Shown: positions 41,075 to 49,750 of the stretch, piece by piece
Position numbering within the stretch: position 1 is the stretch's first letter
How the letters are laid out: the number at the start of each line of letters is the position of its first letter
The notes under the pieces: model-generated
What the model saw: only the letters and a program-made list of their open reading frames with translations
The model's database searches: none
What the model was told of the DNA's origin: nothing
DNA from: Caballeronia telluris
Lineage (GTDB): Bacteria; Pseudomonadota; Gammaproteobacteria; Burkholderiales; Burkholderiaceae
Reading direction: 5' to 3'
Length of the DNA: 64,000 nt
Assembly (NCBI RefSeq): GCF_001544495.1
Contig: NZ_FCNZ02000007.1
Span: 1 to 64,000 of the forward strand
Made by a program: the position numbers and the translations under genes

Positions 41075-42220
41075 ATGCCAAACGCCATGTCCGCACCTGT
41101 CGTCGTCATCGCTCCCGATTCCTTCAAAGGCTCGCTCAGCGCCGAACAGGTGGCGAACGCCATCGCGACGGGCGTGCGCCGCGCCCGCGCGGACGCCGTC
41201 GTGCGCATCTGTCCGATGGCCGATGGCGGCGAAGGCACGCTCGACGCCATGCTCGCGGCAGGCGGCGAGCGCCGCATGCTGGACGTGCGCGGCGCCGCGG
41301 GCGACCGGCGTCAGGCGGCGACGGGCCTGCTCGGCGACGGCAGCGCGATTCTGGAGACGGCGGAAGTCGTCGGCATCACGGACCCGGACGGCATGGCCGT
41401 GCCCGTCACCGAGCGCGACACGCGCGGCATGGGCGAGGCGATCCGCGCGCTGCTCGACCTGGGCGCGCGACGCTTCTATGTGGCGCTTGGCGGCAGCAGC
41501 ACCAACGACGGCGGCGCCGGTCTCCTGGTCGGCCTGGGCCTCAAGCTCTTCGACGCGAATGGCAATGAACTCGCTCCCACGCCGTCGTCGCTGCCGAAGA
41601 TCGCCCGCATCGACGCCTCCGGGCTCGATGCGCGCCTTGCGGACGCGGAATTCATCGGCATGTCGGACGTCGACAATCCGCTCACCGGCGAACACGGCGC
41701 GACCGCGATCTTCGGGCCGCAGAAAGGCGTCGAAGCGGCGCAGGTGAAGGACGTCGATGCCGCCCTCGCCCATTTCGCCGATCTGCTCGAACCGGCGCTC
41801 GCACGCACCGCGCGCGACAATCCGGGCGCGGGCGCGGCGGGCGGCCTCGGCTTTGCGCTGCACATGCTGGGCGCGCAGTTCGAGCCGGGCGCGGAAGTCG
41901 TCGCGCGCAAGATCGGGCTCGATGCGGCGCTCGAGGGCGCGAGCTGGCTCATCACCGGCGAAGGACGCTCGGACGTGCAGACGCTGCACGGCAAGGCGCC
42001 CTTCATCGCGTGCAAGCATGCGCGGGTCGCGAACATCGAGACGACGCTGATGTCGGGCGGCATCGATCCGGCGGCGCTACCGCGTCTGTCCGAGTTCTTC
42101 AGCGGATGCTTCTCGCCGGCGCCGGGCCCGATCACGCTCGAAGTCGCGATCCGCGATGCCGCGACGCTGCTCACGAACGAAGCCGAGCAGCTCACGCGTC
42201 TGAAGTTCGGGGTGCGGTAA
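41075..42220 (+). CDS. Glycerate 2-kinase
   Basis: 381 aa from the ATG at 41075; a second ATG four codons later is equally plausible. The family start VVIAPDSFKGSLSAEQVA, the core MADGGEGTLDAML, and LGGSSTNDGGAGLL plus TGEGRSDVQTLHGKAP are typical of GarK/GlxK-type kinases. It phosphorylates D-glycerate at C2, linking glyoxylate or sugar-acid breakdown to glycolysis. No glyoxylate genes lie nearby, so its pathway context is not given by the neighbourhood. Confidence 0.92.
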   Translation: MPNAMSAPVVVIAPDSFKGSLSAEQVANAIATGVRRARADAVVRICPMADGGEGTLDAMLAAGGERRMLDVRGAAGDRRQAATGLLGDGSAILETAEVVGITDPDGMAVPVTERDTRGMGEAIRALLDLGARRFYVALGGSSTNDGGAGLLVGLGLKLFDANGNELAPTPSSLPKIARIDASGLDARLADAEFIGMSDVDNPLTGEHGATAIFGPQKGVEAAQVKDVDAALAHFADLLEPALARTARDNPGAGAAGGLGFALHMLGAQFEPGAEVVARKIGLDAALEGASWLITGEGRSDVQTLHGKAPFIACKHARVANIETTLMSGGIDPAALPRLSEFFSGCFSPAPGPITLEVAIRDAATLLTNEAEQLTRLKFGVR

Positions 42221-42277
42221 AGCGGGCGCGGACGTTCGCTCACCGGAATTCGCCGCGTGCGCGCCATCGTGACCCGC

Positions 42278-43723
42278 TCACGATGGCGCGCGTTGCACCC
42301 GCCCGAACACGAGCCGGTCCGACACCCACACGATCAGCATCGTCAAGCCCATGAGCGGGAAGACCAGCCCGAGCATCGTCAGACCGCTCTTCCACGCACG
42401 CATCGGCAGGCGTCGCGCGGGGCGCGCCGGCGCGCCGAGCGCGCGTTGCGGACGGCGCTTCCACCACATCACGAAACCGGTCAGCGCCATCGCGGCGAGC
42501 CCGAACGAAATCGCCGCGCAGACGAACTGGTTCGCGAGCCCGAAATAGCGCCCCATGTGCAGCGACGTCCCGAACGAGATCCATTGGGCGACGCGGCCGT
42601 AGTCGTCGTAGGCGATGTCGGCCAGCACCTTGCCGCTGTACTGATCGACGTGCAGCGTGCGCTCGTCGCGCGGATCGGCGGGAAAGGACGACACCGTATA
42701 GACGCCATTCGCCGACGTCGGCAGCGCAATGCTGTAGCCGTCGCTCACGCCTTTCGCCGACGCGATCGCGACCACCGCGTCGAGCGACATGCGCCCAGCG
42801 CCCGGCTCGGGCGCGGCGGTGTCCGGCACCGGCGTGAGGCCGACGGCCCACGGCGTCTGCGCGAGCGGCAGGTCGTCCATCTTCATGCCGGACATGCCCG
42901 CGTGCGCGTGGGCATCGTCGGGGGCTTCGGCGCTCGCCGACGGCTTCTCCGAATGCACGTGAGCCTCGCCCCAGGCGCCCTTCGGATAGCCGAGTTGCGC
43001 CGATGTCGCGAGCGCCTTGAACTGCTTGCCCCACGAACCGGACCACGGCAGCCCGCTCAGCACGAAGAACAACGCGCCCGCCGCAAGCCAGATTCCGCCG
43101 ACCGCGTGGATGTCGCGCCACCACGCGCGCCCGCGAAGCGTGAGGCGCGGCGTCCAGACGCCGCCCTTCTGGCCGCCGCTTTGGCCGCCCTTTTGGCGCG
43201 CGTTCGGCCACCACAGCGCGATGCCGGTCCCGATCATCACGAGCGTCCAGCAGCCCGCGAGCTCCATCACGAGTTCGCCGATCTTGCCGAGCATCAGTCC
43301 GCGATGCAGGTCGCGAATCTGCTTCATCGCGCGATGCTCGACGGAGAGCGTGCCGAGTACCGCGCCCGTGTATGGATTCACGTAGACGCTTTCGCTCTCG
43401 CCCGAGGGCAGGCGAAAGACGAACTCCGCGCTGCGGCGCGGATCGGAGTCGATCTGTGCGGTGCTCGGCACGGCGTTGCGCGGCTCGCTCGCGGCGGCTT
43501 TCGCGAGCAGAACGTCTCGCGGCAGGCGAGGCACGGCTTGCGCCTCGACGATCATCCGGTCGCGATACAGCAGCGGTTCGATCTGCGGCTGAAAGCAGTA
43601 GAGCGTGCCGGTGATCGCGAGCACGATCAGAAGCGGCATCACGAAGAGTCCCGCGTAGAAATGCCAGCGCCACAAGGTCCGATGCTGATCGGCCGCGACG
43701 TTCACAGTGTTGCTTGGTTGCAT
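42278..43723 (-). CDS. PepSY-domain inner-membrane protein
   Basis: 481 aa with four main membrane helices and PepSY-type periplasmic segments. It starts with the family pattern HRTLWRWHFYAGLFVMPLL. Conserved helix histidines (RWHFYAG, DLHRGLML and RDIHAVGG) could bind heme as in the FoxB/PiuB-type reductases. An inserted periplasmic loop at about residues 260-295 is rich in His and Met (EAHVHSEK, DAHAHAGMSGMKMDD). It lies downstream of a TonB-dependent receptor gene in the same direction (39-bp gap). It probably reduces or releases the metal brought in by that receptor. Confidence 0.85.
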   Translation of the reverse strand: MQPSNTVNVAADQHRTLWRWHFYAGLFVMPLLIVLAITGTLYCFQPQIEPLLYRDRMIVEAQAVPRLPRDVLLAKAAASEPRNAVPSTAQIDSDPRRSAEFVFRLPSGESESVYVNPYTGAVLGTLSVEHRAMKQIRDLHRGLMLGKIGELVMELAGCWTLVMIGTGIALWWPNARQKGGQSGGQKGGVWTPRLTLRGRAWWRDIHAVGGIWLAAGALFFVLSGLPWSGSWGKQFKALATSAQLGYPKGAWGEAHVHSEKPSASAEAPDDAHAHAGMSGMKMDDLPLAQTPWAVGLTPVPDTAAPEPGAGRMSLDAVVAIASAKGVSDGYSIALPTSANGVYTVSSFPADPRDERTLHVDQYSGKVLADIAYDDYGRVAQWISFGTSLHMGRYFGLANQFVCAAISFGLAAMALTGFVMWWKRRPQRALGAPARPARRLPMRAWKSGLTMLGLVFPLMGLTMLIVWVSDRLVFGRVQRAPS

Positions 43724-43762
43724 GGGCGTATCCCCAGGAATGAGTGACTGACGGCCTCGGGC

Positions 43763-46138
43763 TCAGATGCCGATGCGCCCTTCGAGATAGAAGGTCCGTC
43801 CGGCATACGGATGGAACACGTAGTAACGATGGTCGAAGAGATTGTCGACACCGATTCCGATCTCCGTCTTCCTGGTCGGCCGGTAGGTGAACTTCGTGTC
43901 GACGACCGCGTAGGTGCTCGTCCCGCCGTATGTATTGGGATTGACGTCCGTGTTGGTCAGCGTGTTGTACTGGCGGCCGGAGTAGCGCGCGGCGAGCGTC
44001 ACCGCGGCCTTCTCGGTGGCGCGATACGTCGCGACGACGTTCGCGCGCCAGAGCGGTATGCGATAGAAATACTTCCCGACCGACGCCGGATTGCCGCTGT
44101 TCGCGATGATCTTCGACTGCGTGTAGGCGACGCTCGCCGCGAGGTCGAGCCCACGCAGCAGCACGTCCTGCCCTTCGTAGCTCGTCTCGATGCCGCGCGA
44201 GCGCACCTTGTCGATGTTCTGGAAGTTCGTGACGTTCGGAATGACGGTCGTATTGGTCTGGCTGAAAATGGTGTTCTTCACGTCGTCCTGGAACAGCGTA
44301 AAGCGATACAGGCCATTGCCGTGCTGCCACTCCGCGGTCAGCTCCTTCGAGAGATCGTTCTCGGGCTGCAGGTTCGGGTTGTTGTTGACGATCGAGATGC
44401 CGTTGACCTGCCCCTGAAACAGCTCGCCGACCGTCGGAAAGCGATAGGCGCGGCCGATCGACGCACGCAGCAGAAGGTTCGACGTGACATCGAACGACAG
44501 CGATGCCTTCGGCGACCAGTGGCTCTCGCTGGCATCGCCGTAAGCGAGCGACGTCGCGCCGAGCGAGCGCTTGCCGTCATACGCGTTCCAGTTCTCGTAG
44601 CGCGCGCCGTAAGTGAGCCGCCAGCGCGGCAAAAAGCGCCACGAATCCTGCACATACGTGGCCTGGGTCTGCGTGCGGCCGCCAAAGGCATTCGCAAACG
44701 ACCCGTTGCCGCCGTCGCGCCAGGCGGCGGTGTTGTAAGTCGTGTTGTCGAGGAAGTAGTTGTCGTAGTGGTAGCCGAACGAGACCCAGTGCGCGGCGAG
44801 TCCCGCGTCGGGCGAAGGCGGCGTCCACGTTGCGCGCAGGTCGAGCGACTTCCAGCCGGCGCCGTCGCCGTACGCGATCGTGCCCGGGCCGTCGCCCGGC
44901 ACGCCCGAACTCGCCGTGCGCGCGATGCTCTGCGTCACGTCGAAATAGGATGCGACGGCCTCGCCGTTCCAGCCGGTTTCATTGCGCGTCCGAAGCGACA
45001 GTCCATAGAGAACGTTCTCGCTCGACCCCGCGCTCGGCGCGAACGCCGCGGCCGGCACGTTGTACTCGAACCCGCCGATATTCACGAGCCCGCTGTACAC
45101 CGGATTGCCGTTCGCGTCGCGCAGGAAGGTCTGCGTGTCGCTGTTGTACTTCTGGTGCCAGTAGCCAAGCGTGAACCCCGCCTGCAGCGTCGGCGTGAGA
45201 TCGTAGGCAAGCCTCATCCTCAACTGGTCCTGGAACGTGCGCTCGATCCCTTCCGCCGACACGCCGAGCACCGCCGTGCGCGCATTGTTCTGGTCGTTGT
45301 AGAAATACGCGCCGGTCACGGGCCGGTCGACCGGCTTCACGGCGGTCGTCGATTGCGGGAGCGTCGCGAACTGCAGCGGCTGGCTCGTGTTCTCCAGATG
45401 ATCGACGCCGATCAGATACGAGAACCGCCCGATCTTGTCGCCGATGGTCGCCGAACTGTTCGTGCCGTTGAAGCTGCGGTTCACGCCGAACAGGTCGAAG
45501 TGCTGCGTGTAGCCCTGCACTTTCGCGTCGGCCTGGAACTGCGTCGGCATGCGCGTCGTGATCGCGACCGTCGCGCCGATCGAGTTGCCCGGATACAGCG
45601 CCGAATACGGGCCGTAGAACACATCGGTGCGGTCGATGTCGTCGGCGAAGACCATCGACCACCGCGGCGCAAAGGTGAACGTGTTGCCGAGAAAGTTGCT
45701 GAGCAGGAGGCCGTCGGCGTAGACGAGACCGCGCGCTGTCTGCGCGTTGCTCGTGCCGCGCACGGCGATCGTCGAATTGACATCGCCGATGAAGCGCTTG
45801 CGCACCGCCATGTTCGGCGCGTACTTGAGGACGTCCTCGGGCGTGACGACGTTCCAGTACTGGAATTGGTCGGCCGTGACGGTCGTGACGCTCGCCGGGA
45901 GATTCGGATCGAGCGGCGGCCGCGACGCGGCGGCCGTCACGACGACCGGAGCGAGCATGGCGGCTTCGCCATCGGCGGGAGTTGGCGGCGCATCGGCCGC
46001 GGATGCGGCATACGCCGCCTGCGCCATCAGCGAGAGAGGAAGCCAGGCGTGCGGCAGGCGCACGCGGGCGGACGTGCGCGAACGCACGGCGGCGCGGCAG
46101 CCGGATGGCTGCCGCGCTCGCCTGAATAAGTCGAGCAT
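43763..46138 (-). CDS. TonB-dependent outer-membrane receptor
   Basis: 791 aa from the ATG at 46138. A signal peptide (ending near AAYAASAADA) is followed by a TonB-box-like PVVVTA, the plug domain to about residue 190 (GDVNSTIAVRGTSNAQ), a 22-strand barrel region and the C-terminal aromatic/hydrophobic end YLEGRIGI. It imports a metal complex or other scarce ligand across the outer membrane using TonB energy. No siderophore biosynthesis genes lie near. The flanking PepSY and DUF2946 genes suggest metal, possibly copper, as cargo. Confidence 0.9.
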   Translation of the reverse strand: MLDLFRRARQPSGCRAAVRSRTSARVRLPHAWLPLSLMAQAAYAASAADAPPTPADGEAAMLAPVVVTAAASRPPLDPNLPASVTTVTADQFQYWNVVTPEDVLKYAPNMAVRKRFIGDVNSTIAVRGTSNAQTARGLVYADGLLLSNFLGNTFTFAPRWSMVFADDIDRTDVFYGPYSALYPGNSIGATVAITTRMPTQFQADAKVQGYTQHFDLFGVNRSFNGTNSSATIGDKIGRFSYLIGVDHLENTSQPLQFATLPQSTTAVKPVDRPVTGAYFYNDQNNARTAVLGVSAEGIERTFQDQLRMRLAYDLTPTLQAGFTLGYWHQKYNSDTQTFLRDANGNPVYSGLVNIGGFEYNVPAAAFAPSAGSSENVLYGLSLRTRNETGWNGEAVASYFDVTQSIARTASSGVPGDGPGTIAYGDGAGWKSLDLRATWTPPSPDAGLAAHWVSFGYHYDNYFLDNTTYNTAAWRDGGNGSFANAFGGRTQTQATYVQDSWRFLPRWRLTYGARYENWNAYDGKRSLGATSLAYGDASESHWSPKASLSFDVTSNLLLRASIGRAYRFPTVGELFQGQVNGISIVNNNPNLQPENDLSKELTAEWQHGNGLYRFTLFQDDVKNTIFSQTNTTVIPNVTNFQNIDKVRSRGIETSYEGQDVLLRGLDLAASVAYTQSKIIANSGNPASVGKYFYRIPLWRANVVATYRATEKAAVTLAARYSGRQYNTLTNTDVNPNTYGGTSTYAVVDTKFTYRPTRKTEIGIGVDNLFDHRYYVFHPYAGRTFYLEGRIGI

Positions 46139-46219
46139 CGCAAAATCCTGAAGAGGTGAACGCGGGATCGGCCGGGCGCGAAGACGCGCCGGCATGGCGA
46201 TCCGGACGAGTGACGGACT

Positions 46220-46669
46220 TCAGGAAACGACGGGAGGCGCGCGCGCACGCGCGGCGTTGAAGGACTTGGTGTGGACGGCTGGCGCATCGGCCGCGACGGC
46301 GACGCGCGTGACGCGCTCGACGCGCTCGGCGGGCGGCAAGGCGCCCGGCAAGAGCGGCAGGTTGTGGGCGAGCAGCCCGCAATACGAGCAGGCATCGAAA
46401 TGATCGGCCGCCGATGCATGGTGGCTGTCCGGCGCGGCGGCCTGGGCGGCGTGATGCGCACCGTGATGGTGTTCGCCCTCGTCATCCTGCGCGGCGAGCG
46501 CGGTGGAGGCGAGCGTCGACGCGAATTCGGCCGAGCATATTGCCGCTTGTGCGTCGGCGGCGCCGGAGCGCGCGACGATCGTCTGGCTCACGACCGGCGC
46601 GACAATAGCAAGCCACATGGCGGCAATGCCGAGCCATGCAACGATGCGATTGCGCGAGGTGCGGGTCAT
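46220..46669 (-). CDS. DUF2946-family His-rich exported protein
   Basis: 149 aa from the ATG at 46669 (MTRTSRNRIVAWLG). An N-terminal membrane helix or signal anchor is followed by a His-rich stretch (EGEHHHGAHHAAQ and SHHAS) and the family motif DHFDACSYCGLLAH with a CxxC. Such features fit metal binding in the periplasm. It lies 81 bp upstream of the TonB-dependent receptor and is probably cotranscribed with it and the PepSY protein. Confidence 0.82.
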   Translation of the reverse strand: MTRTSRNRIVAWLGIAAMWLAIVAPVVSQTIVARSGAADAQAAICSAEFASTLASTALAAQDDEGEHHHGAHHAAQAAAPDSHHASAADHFDACSYCGLLAHNLPLLPGALPPAERVERVTRVAVAADAPAVHTKSFNAARARAPPVVS

Positions 46670-46947
46670 GGATTGCCTGAGCAATATCGAGACGAGAATT
46701 GTAGGCAGGTCGCAAGTCAGGCGCAATCGGCGGCGGTAAATGCCGTGTATTGGGCGCGACGGGCCGCACCGGAAGACCGTCCGGGCGCGACGGTGCGTCG
46801 GTCGGGACGGTTCCCATGATGCAGACATCGCAGATCGAATCGGTTAGAATCTTGCGCTTGGCGCGGCGGGCGCGCGCTTCTTTCAGGCGTCCGTGCAAGC
46901 CCCGACAGAGCGGAAACGCGCGTTCATTGCGGCGCGCGGATCAGGCG

Positions 46948-47034
46948 GCGAGGATGGCGAAATTGGTAGACGCACCAGGTTTAGGTCCTGACGCCAGCAA
47001 TGGTGTAGGGGTTCGAGTCCCCTTCCTCGCACCA
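46948..47034 (+). tRNA. tRNA-Leu (anticodon TAG)
   Basis: 87 nt with a long variable arm and encoded CCA. Acceptor GCGAGGA pairs with TCCTCGC; the anticodon loop TTTAGGT gives TAG. A possible promoter upstream is CAGACA (46822-46827) and TAGAAT (46845-46850) with 17-bp spacing; 46670-46947 otherwise shows no gene. Confidence 0.95.
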
Positions 47035-47117
47035 TCACTGTGGTTGCAGCGCAGTGATGACATCGCAAAGTAAAAACCCGTGACGCCCGGCGCCGTGCTC
47101 CAGCATCGGGCGCCATG

Positions 47118-47149
47118 AAAAAAGCCATTGATGTTCAATGGCTTTTTTT
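47118..47149 (+). terminator. Intrinsic terminator downstream of tRNA-Leu
   Basis: AAAAAAGCCATTGA and TCAATGGCTTTTTT pair around TGT, followed by more T. It ends about 80 bp before the start chosen for the next gene. Confidence 0.88.
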
Positions 47150-47227
47150 ACTCGGGCCGACCGTTCCGGACATGCATCCCCAGTGACGCATGCAAAGAGA
47201 ACAGGCCACCCCACTACGCCGACTCCA

Positions 47228-48067
47228 GTGAACTTCGACGACTACTGCCAGCAAAAGGCCGCTCCCGATGGCTCCAGCACGTACTACGCGCTGCGCCGCG
47301 CGCCGGCCGCGAGCCAGCCGTTCCTGACCGCGCTCTACGCGCTGCGTCGCGAACTGGAGGAAACCGTCAAGGAAACCAGCGATCCCACCATCGGCCGCAC
47401 GAAGCACGCGTGGTGGCAAAAGGAACTCGCGAGCCTGTTCGGCGGCGAGCCGTCGCATCCGGTCACCAAGGCGCTCGCCGCGCACGGCGGCCGTTCGAAT
47501 CCGGCGCTGGACGAAGCAGGCCGCGCGTCGTTGCAGGCGCTCGTCGACGGCTTCGGCATGGACCTCGATCAGGCGCGCTATCTCGACTGGCCCGGCCTCG
47601 CCCGCTATCTCGGCCAGACGGGCGGCGCGTTCGCCGTCGTGGTGGCGCGCGTGAACGCCCGCGACGCGGCACGGGCCGCCGTCTGGGCCGCGCCGCTCGG
47701 CTCGGCGCTGATGCTGGCCGAGCGCGTACTGGAACTCGGCGACGATGCGCGCCACGGCCGCATCTACATTCCGATCGACGAGTTGCAGCGCTTTGGCGTG
47801 ACGGCCGCCGACCTCATCAACCGCAAATACAGCGACGACTTCACCGCGCTGATGCGCTTTCAGGTCGACCGGGCGCGCAAGTCGCTGAACGACGCGCTCG
47901 CTGCGATTCCGCCGGGCGAGCGCGCAGGCCAGCGGCTCCTGCGCGCGCAGGCGGCGCTCGCGCTCGCGGCGCTCGACGAAGTCGAACGCGAAAACTTCCA
48001 GGTGCTGCATCAGCGCATCGCGCTCACGCCGATCCGCAAGCTGTGGATCAGCTGGCGCACGCGCTGA
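47228..48067 (+). CDS. Squalene/phytoene synthase-fold protein, NDUFAF6-like
   Basis: 279 aa from the GTG at 47228 (VNFDDYCQQK); a longer frame to 47138 would start inside a terminator. The fold family is clear from ALYALRRELEETVKE, TIGRTKHAWWQKEL and DDARHGRIYIPIDEL. The first Asp-rich motif (DxxxD) of true prenyl synthases is absent: the position reads RRELEETVKE. The pattern instead resembles the mitochondrial complex I assembly factor NDUFAF6, including the closing WISWR. No hopanoid or carotenoid genes lie nearby. A role in respiratory-complex assembly is inference; a lipid-synthesis role is less likely. Confidence 0.8.
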   Translation: MNFDDYCQQKAAPDGSSTYYALRRAPAASQPFLTALYALRRELEETVKETSDPTIGRTKHAWWQKELASLFGGEPSHPVTKALAAHGGRSNPALDEAGRASLQALVDGFGMDLDQARYLDWPGLARYLGQTGGAFAVVVARVNARDAARAAVWAAPLGSALMLAERVLELGDDARHGRIYIPIDELQRFGVTAADLINRKYSDDFTALMRFQVDRARKSLNDALAAIPPGERAGQRLLRAQAALALAALDEVERENFQVLHQRIALTPIRKLWISWRTR

Positions 48068-48071
48068 CCAT

Positions 48072-49082
48072 TCACGCGACGATCAACGGCAACGGTTCGA
48101 AGCGCTGTTGCAGGATCGCGCTGGCATCGAGACCGAGCCACGCGCCGAGCACGGTCGCATAGAGCCGGCGAAAGTCGACCGCGACCGGCAGGTTGCCGTT
48201 GCCGTCGATGCGCGCGAGTGCCGGCATCGCGCCGTACAGCCCTCCGCGCACGCGGCCGCCCGCGAGAAAATGCGGCGCCGCGCTGCCGTGGTCCGTTCCG
48301 CCGGTTTGATTCTCGCGGGCGCCGCGTCCGAACTCCGAACACGTCATGATGAGCGACTCGTCCCAGCGCCCGAGCGAGACGAGCGCCCGACGCATCGCAA
48401 CGAGCCCGTCCGACAGTTCTCCCAGCAACGCGGCATGCCGAAGCGCCTGGTTCTGATGCGCGTCGAAGCCGTTGAGCGTCAGGCGCAGCACGGTGATCTC
48501 GCGACTCGATTCGACCGTGGCGAGCATGCGCATCGCCGTATCGACCGATGCGGCGAACGACGGCGCGGCCACATGCCGCATCGGGCCGCCTTTTGTCGAG
48601 TTCTTCGCGAACGGTCCGGCCTCGACGCTGCCGATGGCGATCGTCTCGGCGCGCGGCGAACCGCCGAGCGCGCGCGCGAGCCAGCCGTCGCGCAGATATT
48701 GATCGGCGTGCGATGCGGTGTCCCAGATTTCCGTCGAGCGGAAGTGCGATAGATTCGGCTGCGCGTAACCGACGCCCTGCACGACCGCCAGCCGTCCGTC
48801 GCGCCAGAGCGGCATCAGCGATTCGGTGGCGGGATGAAGCGCGGTGCGCTCGTCGAGTTGCAGCAGGCGGTCGCGCGAGAGACCGAGCGTCGGGCGCAGC
48901 GTGCGATAGAGCGGATCCGCGAACGGGACGACCGTATTGAGGCCATCGTTGCCGCCCTTCAGTTCGACGATGACGAGCGTCTTGCCCGGTTTTTTTCCTG
49001 TCGACGCCTGTGCCGCGTCGACCCATGCGCCGGATGCGCATACGGCAACGCCGCTTATCGAAAGGAACTGGCGCCGGTTCAC
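48072..49082 (-). CDS. DUF1501 family protein with Tat-type signal
   Basis: 336 aa. The N-terminus NRRQFLSISG is a twin-arginine signal, cleaved near AAQA. The sulfatase/phosphatase-like DUF1501 core is seen in VIVELKGGNDGLNTVVPF, MTCSEFGRGARENQTGGTDHG and the C-terminal region. Family members are exported and of unknown function, often encoded next to a DUF1800 protein. Here the upstream partner is a small exported protein 19 bp away and no DUF1800 gene is visible. Confidence 0.88.
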   Translation of the reverse strand: MNRRQFLSISGVAVCASGAWVDAAQASTGKKPGKTLVIVELKGGNDGLNTVVPFADPLYRTLRPTLGLSRDRLLQLDERTALHPATESLMPLWRDGRLAVVQGVGYAQPNLSHFRSTEIWDTASHADQYLRDGWLARALGGSPRAETIAIGSVEAGPFAKNSTKGGPMRHVAAPSFAASVDTAMRMLATVESSREITVLRLTLNGFDAHQNQALRHAALLGELSDGLVAMRRALVSLGRWDESLIMTCSEFGRGARENQTGGTDHGSAAPHFLAGGRVRGGLYGAMPALARIDGNGNLPVAVDFRRLYATVLGAWLGLDASAILQQRFEPLPLIVA

Positions 49083-49101
49083 CGCGGACCGCCGGGCGGG
49101 C

Positions 49102-49503
49102 TCACCGCTTGTAGAGATCGCGGACCGCTTCCTCGATATGCTGCCGCAACAGACGTCTTTCGTCGGCGGTCATGACGGCATGACGGGGGGGCCGCGCGGG
49201 CGGGTCGGTCTGCTGGACGGTTTGCATCGACGCGGGCTTCGGCGGATCGCTGCTGCGACCGCCGGCCTGATTCTTGCCCATGTTCTGGCGCGCGCGAATG
49301 ATGCGGCCGTCGTAACGATTGGGCGGCGCGGTCACGGTGCGGTCTGACACGGCGGCGTCGCGGGTCGAATTCCACGAGGTCTGCGCGTAGACGGGCGCCG
49401 CGACGGGGGGCATGGTCAGTGCGCCGTAAAGCGCGCTAGCGAGTAGCGTCTTCTTGGTGATGCGCTCGGGGCGCACAGGTACGCGCTGACGCGCTCCCTT
49501 CAT
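49102..49503 (-). CDS. Exported protein of unknown function
   Basis: 133 aa from the ATG at 49503, with AAGGGAAG upstream. A long basic N-region leads into a signal peptide that ends near APVYAQ. The mature part is low-complexity and Pro/Gln-rich, and the C-terminus is a charged helix (ADERRLLRQHIEEAVRDLYK). I do not recognise the family. It is the first gene of a two-gene unit with the DUF1501 gene and may be its partner. Confidence 0.75.
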   Translation of the reverse strand: MKGARQRVPVRPERITKKTLLASALYGALTMPPVAAPVYAQTSWNSTRDAAVSDRTVTAPPNRYDGRIIRARQNMGKNQAGGRSSDPPKPASMQTVQQTDPPARPPRHAVMTADERRLLRQHIEEAVRDLYKR

Positions 49504-49683
49504 GTTCTTCCCTTCATTGCTCGACAAGCGGACAGTTCTCAGGCTCTTTTGCGCGAGCGGCACGGCCTTCTGTGCAGCGCCGACGCAGGGCGTTGGTCTA
49601 ATGAAGTATCTACCGAATGGCGGGCTTAGGTAAAGGAGTGTACGCACAGAACCAAAATGGCGTGCCACAGTCCCCGTAAATTT

Positions 49684-49733
49684 TGTAACCAACTGTTACA
49701 CTGGAATTGTTACAAACTCGGCCCCTTTCTAAT
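49684..49733 (+). promoter_or_regulatory. Candidate autoregulated promoter of the ompR-type gene
   Basis: TGTAAC (49684-49689), TGTTACA (49694-49700) and TGTTACA (49708-49714) form an inverted plus direct repeat array, followed by a -10-like TCTAAT (49728-49733) 17 bp before the ATG. GTTACA half-sites are typical of OmpR/RstA-type regulators. The last repeat overlaps the expected -35. Binding by the product of the next gene is inference. Confidence 0.5.
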
Positions 49734-49750
49734 CGCGCTAAGATGCCGCC

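Noticed and set aside
47138..47227. Longer N-terminus for the squalene-synthase-fold protein
   Set aside because: The extra 30 codons begin inside a strong terminator hairpin; the recognisable family start is at the GTG 47228.
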